From positions 124,001 to 188,000 of the forward strand of contig NZ_JQNF01000010.1 of the NCBI RefSeq assembly GCF_000745125.1: 64,000 nt of DNA, given 5' to 3'. The position numbers and the translations under genes were made by a program. Under the pieces are notes generated by a model that worked only from the letters and a program-made list of their open reading frames with translations, was not told where the DNA came from and made no database searches. This document shows positions 9,469 to 17,433 of the stretch, piece after piece (within the stretch, counting starts at the first letter, position 1; every line of letters begins with the position of its first letter). Origin of the DNA: Carnobacterium jeotgali MS3 (lineage in GTDB: Bacteria; Bacillota; Bacilli; Lactobacillales; Carnobacteriaceae).

Positions 9469-9502
9469 AAAACCCGCCATTAAAAAAGGCGGGCTTTTTT
9501 TT
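9469..9502 (+). terminator. Terminator of the YvrJ-like gene
   Basis: CCCGCC pairs with GGCGGG around ATTAAAAAA, followed by eight T. Confidence 0.93.
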
Positions 9503-9589
9503 ATCTCATTTGTATTTCGTTTTGCTTCTAGTTTTGGTATACTAAAAGAAACTGTATCCGCTTAATTTACCTTTAGAGGGGCGTTCATT

Positions 9590-10108
9590 ATGGTACTTCT
9601 TTACATGAAACAAGAATATGTTTCAAGACAAGAAAAGATTCTCGTGAAAAATGAACTTGGCAAAGATCTCTACCTTATTTCAGGCAAATGGGGCAGAATC
9701 GGTGATAAATTATCGTTATATAGCATAGACGGTGACTTGCTTGTAGAAGTCAAACAAACAGTATTGTCTTTATTTCCTAAATTTGATATCTATACCCAAG
9801 GTAAAAAAATTGGTTCCATTACTAAACACCGTGGCTTAAAAGATGTTTATTTTAAAGTTACGCCGCTAAATTGGATTGTAACTGGAGATTTTTATAATCA
9901 CAACTACACGGTAAACTGTAAAGGTAAGTTAATTATGGAAATGACTAAAGCTTATACTTCCTTTGGTGATTATTATGCACTGCATATACCCGAATCTCAA
10001 CATGCACCACTTTGTCTCTGTATTGCTTTGATTGTAGATAATCTTACGTTAACACGCTTACCACAGACAGAAAAAAAACGAGTAAACCGTGCAATACAAC
10101 TTATTTAA
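9590..10108 (+). CDS. LURP-one-related (tubby-like fold) protein
   Basis: A 172-residue protein with the alternating beta-strand pattern of the LOR/DUF567 family (YxjI-like): VKNELGKDLYLISGKW, then SLFPKFDIYTQGKKIGSI, then the typical WIVTGDFYNHNYTV. The family has a 12-stranded barrel around a central helix and no established bacterial function. The ATG at 9590 has GAGGGG 8 bases upstream; an extended TGGTATACT -10 lies near 9536. It is monocistronic. Confidence 0.78.
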   Translation: MVLLYMKQEYVSRQEKILVKNELGKDLYLISGKWGRIGDKLSLYSIDGDLLVEVKQTVLSLFPKFDIYTQGKKIGSITKHRGLKDVYFKVTPLNWIVTGDFYNHNYTVNCKGKLIMEMTKAYTSFGDYYALHIPESQHAPLCLCIALIVDNLTLTRLPQTEKKRVNRAIQLI

Positions 10109-10117
10109 TGGACATAT

Positions 10118-10150
10118 AAGGCATTGATTTAATTGATCAATGCCTTTTTT
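10118..10150. terminator. Bidirectional terminator
   Basis: AAGGCATTGAT pairs with ATCAATGCCTT, followed by T6. It lies between the LURP-like gene and a convergent GNAT gene. Confidence 0.88.
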
Positions 10151-10709
10151 AATGGATTTCCCATTGCATGTGGTCGTATAAATGTTGACCCAGCGTACAC
10201 TCCCATACCTTTTTAAAGCCGATTTTAAGATACAGTTGTTGTGCTTTTTGATTCAGTTGGTCACAATTCAGTCCAATGATTTTCTCGTTCTCTGACTTTG
10301 CAATAGCTGGTAGTGCTTTTAACAACTCGCTTGCTACACCTTGTCCTCTAAAATTCACATCCGTCACCAACGAATCTAAGTACCACTCACCTGGAATGGT
10401 TTCAGGATCCTGAAATAAGAGGGTCTCTATTCCTTGTGCTTTTAATTTATCATTAAAAGCCTCATCAACTATAGGTTCCAACTCACCTTTGTACCCAAAA
10501 CAGACACCTGCTCTTTTCCCTTCACGGATGCAGATATGTGCGCGATGATAGCTATAGCGGTAATTTTCATCTTCCATCGCTTCTTTCATCAGTTGTTTCA
10601 ATTTATCCGTGTTTATTTCTTTCAACAATGTTAGCTCCATGTCTTCTAGAATAATCCAGACCCATTCCACTAATTGTTCTATATCTGTTATTTTAGCTTT
10701 TCGTAACAC
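10149..10709 (-). CDS. GNAT family N-acetyltransferase
   Basis: A 186-residue GNAT. The acetyl-CoA site is clear: LVTDVNFRGQGVASELL (residues about 119-135, R-G-Q-G-V-A) followed by NQKAQQLYLKIGFKKV in the C-terminal lobe. The acceptor is unknown. It is monocistronic and converges on the LURP-like gene. It is not closely related to the GNAT at 4443. Confidence 0.87.
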   Translation of the reverse strand: MLRKAKITDIEQLVEWVWIILEDMELTLLKEINTDKLKQLMKEAMEDENYRYSYHRAHICIREGKRAGVCFGYKGELEPIVDEAFNDKLKAQGIETLLFQDPETIPGEWYLDSLVTDVNFRGQGVASELLKALPAIAKSENEKIIGLNCDQLNQKAQQLYLKIGFKKVWECTLGQHLYDHMQWEIH

Positions 10710-10842
10710 TTTATCACCCGCTTAGTTTGTCTTTTTCGCAATTTAAGCATAACGAACAAGTTTAAGTTATTCAACCTTTTATAGAAAAAGAAACGAGACA
10801 AGGGTATGTTAGTTTTTATCACATAACCAGATTACATTTTTG

Positions 10843-10877
10843 TTGCAATTGCCTTAAAATTAAATTAGTATTATATC
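10843..10877 (+). promoter_or_regulatory. Candidate promoter of glnHP copy 2
   Basis: TTGCAA - 17 bases - TAGTAT, or the overlapping pair TTGCCT - 17 - TATATC, just upstream of AAGGAGG and the ATG at 10897. Confidence 0.45.
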
Positions 10878-10896
10878 TTATACAAGGAGGTTTCTT

Positions 10897-12348
10897 ATGA
10901 ATTTACGAAAAAAATCACTTTTTACTATTATGACGGCTTTATTACTTACAGTAATTTTCACTATTCTACTACCTACTACAGCTTCTGCTCAAGAAACAGA
11001 TAAGACATATATCATTGGAACTGACATCACGTTTGCTCCCTTTGAATACAAAGATGCTGATGGTGAATATAAAGGAATTGATGTTGATTTATTAGATGCA
11101 ATCGCTAAAGATCAAGGTTTCAACTATGAATTACGACCTCTAGGATTTAGTGCTGCATTACAAGCTTTAGAAACAAATCAAGTAGATGGCATGATCGCCG
11201 GTATGAGTATTACACCCGAACGTCAAGACTCATTTGATTTTTCTGAGCCTTACTTTGAAAGTGGTGTAGTTATGGCCGTCTCAGCGGATAACGATGACAT
11301 TACTTCTTACGAAGATTTAGAAGGCAAAACAGTGGCTATCAAAGTAGGAACTACTGGTGCTGCTTTTGCTGAATCTATTCAAGAGGAATATGGATTTGAT
11401 GTAAATACTTTTGAAGATTCTGCAAATATGTACGAAGACGTTCAAACTGGCAACTCAGATGCTGCTTTTGAAGATTATCCTGTAATGGCTTATGCGATTC
11501 AATCAGGTTTAAAATTGAAAATACCGACTGATCCTGAGCCTGGCGACAATTATGGTTTTGCCGTAAATAAAGATCAAAATGCTGAATTATTGGAAATGTT
11601 CAATAATGGATTAATCAACATCCGTGCAAATGGCACTTACGATGACATACTTGATACTTATCTTGGAGAGACGTCTCAAACCGAAACAGCTAATCTTGGA
11701 TTCTTTGGTTTGATACAACAAAATGGCGGCGAATTATTAAAAGGTCTTGGTAGAACATTACTGTTAACCATTACGGCATTTATCATCGCTACCATTTTAG
11801 GTGTTATTTTTGGATTATTTAGCGCTTCTCCAAACAAAGTATTAAATTGGATAGCAACGATTTACGTAGATATTTTACGCGGTATCCCTTTAATCGTTTT
11901 AGCCTTTTTCATCTACTTCTCTATCCCACAATTCTTAAATATTCAAATACCAGCTTACCTTGCTGGTGTGATTACATTAAGTTTAAATACAACAGCCTAC
12001 ATCGCTGAACTGGTTCGTGGTGGTATTCAAGCGGTAGATAACGGCCAGCTAGAAGCTTCTAGAAGTTTGGGTCTTACTTACAACACTTCGATGCGCAAAG
12101 TAGTTTTACCACAAGCCGTTAAGATAATGATTCCATCTTTTATCAATCAATTTGTTATCACACTTAAAGATACTTCAATCTTATCCGTGATTGGAATTGT
12201 TGAATTGACTCAAACCGGAAAAATCATTATTGCCCGTACCTATTCTTCTGGCGATATGTGGTTGATCGTCGGTTTAATGTATATCATTATCATTACCATT
12301 CTAACGAAATTTTCAAATTATCTTGAAAGGAGATTATCAAATGACTAA
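10897..12348 (+). CDS. Amino acid (glutamine-type) ABC transporter, fused substrate-binding and permease protein, copy 2
   Basis: A 483-residue paralogue of the protein at 2227-3681 with the same architecture: signal peptide to about residue 29 (TASA), solute-binding domain ([29 protein letters not shown]), then a permease with [18 protein letters not shown] in the ATPase-contact loop. The permease halves are almost identical between copies; the signal peptides and binding domains diverge more, so the two may differ in affinity or substrate. A strong AAGGAGG precedes the ATG. Its stop overlaps the ATPase start by 8 bases exactly as in copy 1. Confidence 0.9.
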   Translation: MNLRKKSLFTIMTALLLTVIFTILLPTTASAQETDKTYIIGTDITFAPFEYKDADGEYKGIDVDLLDAIAKDQGFNYELRPLGFSAALQALETNQVDGMIAGMSITPERQDSFDFSEPYFESGVVMAVSADNDDITSYEDLEGKTVAIKVGTTGAAFAESIQEEYGFDVNTFEDSANMYEDVQTGNSDAAFEDYPVMAYAIQSGLKLKIPTDPEPGDNYGFAVNKDQNAELLEMFNNGLINIRANGTYDDILDTYLGETSQTETANLGFFGLIQQNGGELLKGLGRTLLLTITAFIIATILGVIFGLFSASPNKVLNWIATIYVDILRGIPLIVLAFFIYFSIPQFLNIQIPAYLAGVITLSLNTTAYIAELVRGGIQAVDNGQLEASRSLGLTYNTSMRKVVLPQAVKIMIPSFINQFVITLKDTSILSVIGIVELTQTGKIIIARTYSSGDMWLIVGLMYIIIITILTKFSNYLERRLSND

Positions 12349-13072
12349 ACTAAAAGTTGAACATTTAAAGAAAAGTTTCGGAAATCTAGAGGTTTTAAAA
12401 GACTTGAATGTTGAAGTACAAGAAGGAGAAGTTATTTGTATTATCGGCCCTTCTGGTTCTGGGAAAAGTACTTTTCTTCGTTGCATGAACGCTTTAGAAG
12501 ACATTACAGGCGGAAAAGTCATCATTGATGATTTTGATTTAACCGATCCTAAGCAAGATATCAATAAAGTACGTGAAAATATTGGAATGGTTTTTCAACA
12601 ATTTAATTTATTCCCACATTTAACTGTTCTAGATAATATTACATTAGCTCCTAAAGAGTTAAAAAAAGAATCGACTGAGGCCATCAATAAAAGAGCGTTA
12701 GAATTATTAGAAACAGTTGGTCTTTCAGAAAAAGCCGCTGATTATCCTAAATCATTATCTGGTGGACAAAAGCAACGTGTGGCTATCGCACGAGCTTTAG
12801 CAATGAATCCGGACATCATGTTATTCGATGAACCAACTAGTGCACTTGATCCAGAAATGGTTGGTGACGTGCTTGAAGTTATGCAAAAACTAGCGGATCA
12901 AGGCATGACAATGTTAGTTGTGACCCATGAAATGGGTTTCGCTAAAGAAGTAGCGGATCGCGTTATTTTCATGGATGGCGGTTATATCGTTGAAGAAGGC
13001 AAACCTGAACAACTCTTTAACCATCCGCAACATGAGAGAACAAAAAACTTTTTAGATAAAGTGTTAATTTAA
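12341..13072 (+). CDS. glnQ: Polar amino acid ABC transporter ATPase (GlnQ-like), copy 2
   Basis: A 243-residue ATPase nearly identical to that at 3674, with [28 protein letters not shown] and the VVTHEMGFA switch. The ATG at 12341 has GAAAGGAG 8 bases upstream. Differences from copy 1 concentrate near the C-terminus ([13 protein letters not shown] against [13 protein letters not shown]). Because the two ATPases are so alike, either may power either permease. The gene ends in a strong bidirectional terminator. Confidence 0.92.
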   Translation: MTKLKVEHLKKSFGNLEVLKDLNVEVQEGEVICIIGPSGSGKSTFLRCMNALEDITGGKVIIDDFDLTDPKQDINKVRENIGMVFQQFNLFPHLTVLDNITLAPKELKKESTEAINKRALELLETVGLSEKAADYPKSLSGGQKQRVAIARALAMNPDIMLFDEPTSALDPEMVGDVLEVMQKLADQGMTMLVVTHEMGFAKEVADRVIFMDGGYIVEEGKPEQLFNHPQHERTKNFLDKVLI

Positions 13073-13118
13073 AAAAGTTCTGCCATGCGAGTAAACTCTC
13101 GCATGGCAGAACTTTTTT
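13071..13118. terminator. Bidirectional terminator between glnQ copy 2 and pip
   Basis: A near-perfect stem of about 20 bp (AAGTTCTGCCATGCGAG and its complement) with A and T runs on both sides. Confidence 0.95.
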
Positions 13119-13122
13119 GCTA

Positions 13123-15900
13123 TTATAACTCTTTTATTTCTTTCAATTCGGTTGTTTCATTTTCATTATTAGTTACCTCTTTTTTTTGCAAGACGTGCAT
13201 TGCTAACATAAGCAAGCCATTGGAAACAAGAATAATCCCTATCATAACAAAATTAGCTTTCAAATAAACTGCATCCCCTAACCCACTACTGATAGCTTGT
13301 CTAAAACCATAAATAGAATACGTCATTGGTAAGAACGGATGAATTGCTTGGAAGAATGAATTTGTTAACGGCATTGGGAATGTTCCACCAGAACCGCCTA
13401 ATTGTATGACGAGCAACACCATTGCCAAAAAGCGACCGATATTGTCGAATGCGACAACTAACATCATTATAATAGACATGAATGCTAGCGAAGTAAGGAT
13501 AGCTAATAAGAATAATTTCCCAACAAATAATACTTCTAATCCCATCATTAATAAGATTCCACATTCAATCACTGCCATTAAAGTTGCCACTAGCATGGTT
13601 ACTGAAGTCTTACTTTGCCACCAAGCAAAGCTTGATTTCCCTTGAAGTGCTCTCTTGCGAACAGGATAGATTGTAGTAAAAGCAATTGCTCCAATGTACA
13701 ATGCCATTGACATAATATAAGGGGCTAACGCTGCTCCATAGTTTGGCACAGTACTATATTTTTCTTGCTCTAACGTTATAGGACTTGCAAACATATCTGT
13801 GGTTTTATTCGTAGCATCTATATCATTAACAGTTGTTGAACCTTCTAATAAACTAGTTGATAACTGATTCGTTCCATCTTTCAATGTATTTATTCCAGTT
13901 CCTAGTGTTTTAGATCCATCACTTAATGCTTGCGAGCCCTCTTTAAGTTTTGTAGAACCATCTGCTAGGCTAGTTGCACCATCATTTAAACTAGCTGAAT
14001 TATCGTTCAAAAGAGTCGTTCCTTCGACTAATTTTGTCGATCCATTGTTTAATTGATTGATACCTTCAATTAAGTTTGGCAACTGAGTGGTTAATTGTCC
14101 TATGCCACTATTTAATTGTTGAGCACCTGTATTTAATGCCGGTGAATTTGCCTTTAATTTATCTGCCCCAGACTGCAAACTTTCTACTCCGTTTGTATAG
14201 TCTGTTACTCCATTTACTAATCCATTTTCTCCTGACAGACCATTTTGAACAGCAGCTAGACCTTGGTTTAATTCAGTCATCCCTTGAATGATTCCTTTAT
14301 TAGAACCCGTCCCTTGTTGTTCCAAAGCTTTTTGTATGCCTGATAATCCGTTAATAAGTTCATTCATTGCTTGATTAGTTGCTGGCAATAGTTGGTTTGA
14401 ACTTTGAGCGAGTGCATCTATTTGCGTTTTTAGTTGTGGCAATTGATTGGTTAATTCACTGATTGTCGTCAATTCCTTTTGCAAATTGCTTAACGATGTA
14501 CCAGCATCAGTTGCGTTTGTTGCTATTGCATTTGTACTTTCATTTGCAACAGCTAGTTGATCTTTCAATTTGCTTATGTTTGCTAACTCTGCTTGTTTTG
14601 CAGCGATTGCACTTGTATCATTTGTAGCTATTGCCGTATTCAATTCAGCAATTGTACTTTCAAGAGCGTTAACTGTATCTGTCGCTTCTTTTAAACTACC
14701 ACCAGTGACTGCTATATTGTTTGCAACGCTAGTTAAACTATCACCTGCTTGTTTCAGATTAGTTTCAATCCCACCATTACTAGCAGTGTTTGACTGTCCG
14801 TTAAGCAGAGTATCTAGTTTTTGAATCCCATCATTCATAGAAGACAAGTTTTTCATTAAAAATTGTAGTTGGTCATTGTTTTCGGTTGTTAGACTTTTAT
14901 CTAATTCTGCAGAAAGCTGATTTAATCCCGTTAATAATTGATCACTACCTGATTTAACTTGATCAACACCATTACTGATTTCACTTGTGCCATTTTGAAG
15001 TGAGGTAGAATTTCCGTTCAATAGCTTAGTTCCATCGGCCAACTGTGAAACACCATTTGTATAAGATTCAACACCGTTTGATAAATCTGCTGATCCTTTT
15101 TCTAACTGCAGACCGCCATTTTGAAGCGGGCCTACATTTGACGCTAACGTACTGATGCCATTATTTAGCTGAGTTGCGCCATTATTTACTTGAGCTACTC
15201 CATTTGTATAGTCTTTTAGTCCCAGCTCAATTTTCTGCGTTCCTTCTTCAAATGTTAATGTACTTGAAGACAGCTTTTCTAAATTCTTTGTTAACTGTTG
15301 GCTTCCATCTGCCAACTTCCCAGTTCCATCATCAATCTCTCCGGCACCGTCAGCGGCTTTTGAAAAACCCGTTCCTATCTTACTAATTTGTTCAAATATT
15401 GCTTCCGTATAAGCTTTCGTTACATTATCAGATACTTCGGTTTTAATATCTTTAGCAGCTGATTTACTGATAACTTCTCCGATATAATTTAACGATCCAT
15501 TCGTTTCATATTTAATGGTCATTTTTTTAGGATTCTTATCCATCAATGTAGCAGCATCTGTGGAAAAATCAGCCGGTAAAGTCATGACCATATAATAATC
15601 GCTATTTTCCAATCCAGATTGAGCCTCTTCTTGAGATACAAAATGCCAATCTAATGCATCATTTCCCTTAAGTTTCTCAACCACATCAGAACCTATGTCC
15701 AGTTTTTCTCCCTGATAGTCAACTGAGTGATCTAAATTAACAACTGCCACAGATAGTTTATCCGTATTTCCATAGGGATCCCAGTTTGATTTTAAGAAGA
15801 AACCAGCATACATTATTGGAATAAATAACATCACTATACAAGATAGTAGCATCATTTTATTAGAGACTAATTTCTTCCATTCCTTTTTTATCATTTCCAT
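13123..15900 (-). CDS. YhgE/Pip-family membrane protein
   Basis: A 925-residue protein with one N-terminal transmembrane helix (residues about 15-33), a long extracellular region of about 650 residues and five or six C-terminal helices resembling ABC-2 permeases. The extracellular part is built from many degenerate repeats of the type LxxGxxxLxxGxxxL (for example LADGSTKLKEGSQALSDG), predicted as long helices. Lactococcal Pip is a phage receptor and other YhgE proteins are linked to envelope export; neither role is proven here. Serine, threonine, asparagine and glutamine richness is typical of the exposed region. It lies 33 bases after the Rrf2 gene, so it is probably controlled by it. Confidence 0.88.
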   Translation of the reverse strand: MEMIKKEWKKLVSNKMMLLSCIVMLFIPIMYAGFFLKSNWDPYGNTDKLSVAVVNLDHSVDYQGEKLDIGSDVVEKLKGNDALDWHFVSQEEAQSGLENSDYYMVMTLPADFSTDAATLMDKNPKKMTIKYETNGSLNYIGEVISKSAAKDIKTEVSDNVTKAYTEAIFEQISKIGTGFSKAADGAGEIDDGTGKLADGSQQLTKNLEKLSSSTLTFEEGTQKIELGLKDYTNGVAQVNNGATQLNNGISTLASNVGPLQNGGLQLEKGSADLSNGVESYTNGVSQLADGTKLLNGNSTSLQNGTSEISNGVDQVKSGSDQLLTGLNQLSAELDKSLTTENNDQLQFLMKNLSSMNDGIQKLDTLLNGQSNTASNGGIETNLKQAGDSLTSVANNIAVTGGSLKEATDTVNALESTIAELNTAIATNDTSAIAAKQAELANISKLKDQLAVANESTNAIATNATDAGTSLSNLQKELTTISELTNQLPQLKTQIDALAQSSNQLLPATNQAMNELINGLSGIQKALEQQGTGSNKGIIQGMTELNQGLAAVQNGLSGENGLVNGVTDYTNGVESLQSGADKLKANSPALNTGAQQLNSGIGQLTTQLPNLIEGINQLNNGSTKLVEGTTLLNDNSASLNDGATSLADGSTKLKEGSQALSDGSKTLGTGINTLKDGTNQLSTSLLEGSTTVNDIDATNKTTDMFASPITLEQEKYSTVPNYGAALAPYIMSMALYIGAIAFTTIYPVRKRALQGKSSFAWWQSKTSVTMLVATLMAVIECGILLMMGLEVLFVGKLFLLAILTSLAFMSIIMMLVVAFDNIGRFLAMVLLVIQLGGSGGTFPMPLTNSFFQAIHPFLPMTYSIYGFRQAISSGLGDAVYLKANFVMIGIILVSNGLLMLAMHVLQKKEVTNNENETTELKEIKEL

Positions 15901-15933
15901 TTTACAAGTACATTCCTTTCAATTTAAAACGAA

Positions 15934-16404
15934 TTATTTTTTATTCCAGTCAATAGAAGGTACTTCACTTTTGCCTATCGTAGAACCAATAAGCTGATTT
16001 AGCGTTTGCTGTTCGAGAAAACTTGTGTAAAGTTTGTCTGCTTCTCCAAAAGTTGTGGTTAGCATTTTTTCTCCATTACTAGCTGGTTCACCTATATCTG
16101 AGAAAACTTGATTAATCATCCCAGAATTTGGATAAGTAACGATTTTACCTTCTAATGCTTCTACAATTTCCAACAAATTAATTTTTTCGGGTTTTTTAGC
16201 TAACATAAAACCACCATTGCTGCCAGGGATTGATGTTGCTAACCCACTAACCACTAATTTTCGAATAATTTTTCTAATGTAAGAATGTGACGTTCCTTTT
16301 AAACGACTATTCAATACATGCGAAGTAATCGGAATATGATTATCTTGAGTAGAAAGCATAGCCAAAATACAAACTGCTTGTTCCAAGCCTTTTGTTAACT
16401 TCAT
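15934..16404 (-). CDS. Rrf2-family transcriptional regulator
   Basis: A 156-residue winged-helix regulator. The N-terminal helix, recognition helix (SHSYIRKIIRKLVVSGL, residues about 39-55) and wing (SIPGSNGGFMLAK) match Rrf2. The three clustered cysteines that bind an Fe-S cluster in IscR/NsrR are absent: only one Cys (about residue 12) is seen, so it senses something else or uses a single thiol. It is first in an operon with the pip gene and divergent from two HesB-like genes. A TTGTGGA-n9-TCCACAA repeat lies 35 bases upstream. Confidence 0.85.
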   Translation of the reverse strand: MKLTKGLEQAVCILAMLSTQDNHIPITSHVLNSRLKGTSHSYIRKIIRKLVVSGLATSIPGSNGGFMLAKKPEKINLLEIVEALEGKIVTYPNSGMINQVFSDIGEPASNGEKMLTTTFGEADKLYTSFLEQQTLNQLIGSTIGKSEVPSIDWNKK

Positions 16405-16438
16405 TGTTTCCCTTCTTTCTTTACTTCAGTAGCATTAA

Positions 16439-16461
16439 TTGTGGACTTTAAATATCCACAA
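16439..16461. promoter_or_regulatory. Inverted repeat, candidate Rrf2 operator
   Basis: Perfect 7-bp arms TTGTGGA and TCCACAA are separated by 9 bases, between the Rrf2 gene and the divergent HesB-like gene. No T run follows, so it is more likely an operator than a terminator. Confidence 0.5.
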
Positions 16462-16521
16462 ATAGTAATATACATCTTTCACACTAATTTTGCAATTATT
16501 TTCTTCGTTTTTTCCACCATT

Positions 16522-16550
16522 TAGCTCGACAAGTTTAGTTGTTCGAGCTA
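16522..16550. promoter_or_regulatory. Second inverted repeat upstream of the HesB-like gene
   Basis: TAGCTCGACAA and TTGTTCGAGCTA form a near-perfect inverted repeat around GTTTAG. It is 35 bases before the ATG at 16586, where it could be an operator or a 5'-leader hairpin. Confidence 0.45.
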
Positions 16551-16585
16551 TCATAAGTTCAAAGAATTGAAAAGAGGTCTTTTAC

Positions 16586-16930
16586 ATGTTTTTAACTATT
16601 ACTGAACAAGCTCAACAAAAGATCGAACAGACATGCTCTCAACATCCAGGGCAGTTAGTCCTCTATTATGAATCTAGAATTGGCTGTACCTGCGGAAATA
16701 ACGGAATTTTTTTACTAAAAATCATACAACAAATAGATTCTGAACTCGATTCCATCTTATCCACATCGTTAGGGGACTTGCCTATTCAAGGCTGGAGCTT
16801 AGCTTTTTTAGATGAACAAATGAAGTTAGATTACAACGAAACCAAAAATGCGCTAATTCTGCGCAGTGATAGTGGTCTTATTAATGATAATGTCTTGATT
16901 CTTAATGAGGCTAATCACGCTCTTTCTTAA
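16586..16930 (+). CDS. Iron-sulfur cluster biosynthesis (HesB/IscA-like) family protein, first copy
   Basis: A 114-residue protein with the HesB/IscA-like fold: MFLTITEQAQQKIEQ at the start, LVLYYESRIGCTCG in the central strands and ALILRSDSGLINDNV near the end. A-type carriers bind clusters with one central and two C-terminal cysteines (CGCG); here the C-terminal pair is missing, leaving only Cys residues near position 32. A classical carrier role is therefore doubtful. GAGG precedes the ATG. A paralogue of 115 residues follows 95 bases downstream. Confidence 0.75.
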   Translation: MFLTITEQAQQKIEQTCSQHPGQLVLYYESRIGCTCGNNGIFLLKIIQQIDSELDSILSTSLGDLPIQGWSLAFLDEQMKLDYNETKNALILRSDSGLINDNVLILNEANHALS

Positions 16931-17025
16931 TTTTAGCAAACATATTGGTGGACATTCCGCCCTTTTCGATATATAATTCACTTACTAAATGAAAGTGTAA
17001 CAAAGTAGCTAAATGGAGGGATTTT

Positions 17026-17373
17026 ATGTTTTTAACTGTAACAGAACCCGCAATTGAACGATTAAAAGCAATTCAAGCACAACACCCAGGAAAATTAGCT
17101 TTATATTATAACCGTATAACAGGTGGCTACGCTTGTGGAATCGTTGGTACCTTTTCACTAAAATTATTTACCAGTCCCAATGAAGAATTAAATGCGACTA
17201 TTGACTCAACTATTGGAGAAATCCCAGTCCAAAGTAATCGTCTAGAAGACTTATCAGAAAACGTTGTATTAGATTATAAAAAATCAAAAAATAGTTTGAT
17301 TTTAAAAAGTGACGCTGGACTGATAAATGACGACGTAACCGTACTAGATAATGACAATAACAAACTTTTTTAA
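17026..17373 (+). CDS. Iron-sulfur cluster biosynthesis (HesB/IscA-like) family protein, second copy
   Basis: A 115-residue paralogue of the preceding gene (MFLTVTEPAIERLKAIQAQ; LILKSDAGLINDDV near the end). It has a single cysteine (GYACG near residue 38) and lacks the C-terminal CGC. TGGAGGGA precedes the ATG. The tandem arrangement implies duplication; divergence is substantial outside the ends. Function is unproven; a role linked to the neighbouring Rrf2 regulator is possible. Confidence 0.75.
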   Translation: MFLTVTEPAIERLKAIQAQHPGKLALYYNRITGGYACGIVGTFSLKLFTSPNEELNATIDSTIGEIPVQSNRLEDLSENVVLDYKKSKNSLILKSDAGLINDDVTVLDNDNNKLF

Positions 17374-17386
17374 ACCCTAACAAACT

Positions 17387-17433
17387 AAAAAGCCGAGACA
17401 AAGGATTCTTTCTCCTTTATCTCGGCTTTTTTA
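17387..17433. terminator. Bidirectional terminator between the HesB-like pair and uvrC
   Basis: AAAAAGCCGAGA pairs with TCTCGGCTTTTT, with an inner AAAGGAT/TCCTTT stem, and T runs both ways. Confidence 0.92.

Noticed and set aside
14000..15400. Repeats in the pip gene as a DNA-level tandem array or CRISPR
   Set aside because: Units are degenerate at the nucleotide level and translate to in-frame protein repeats; there are no spacers.
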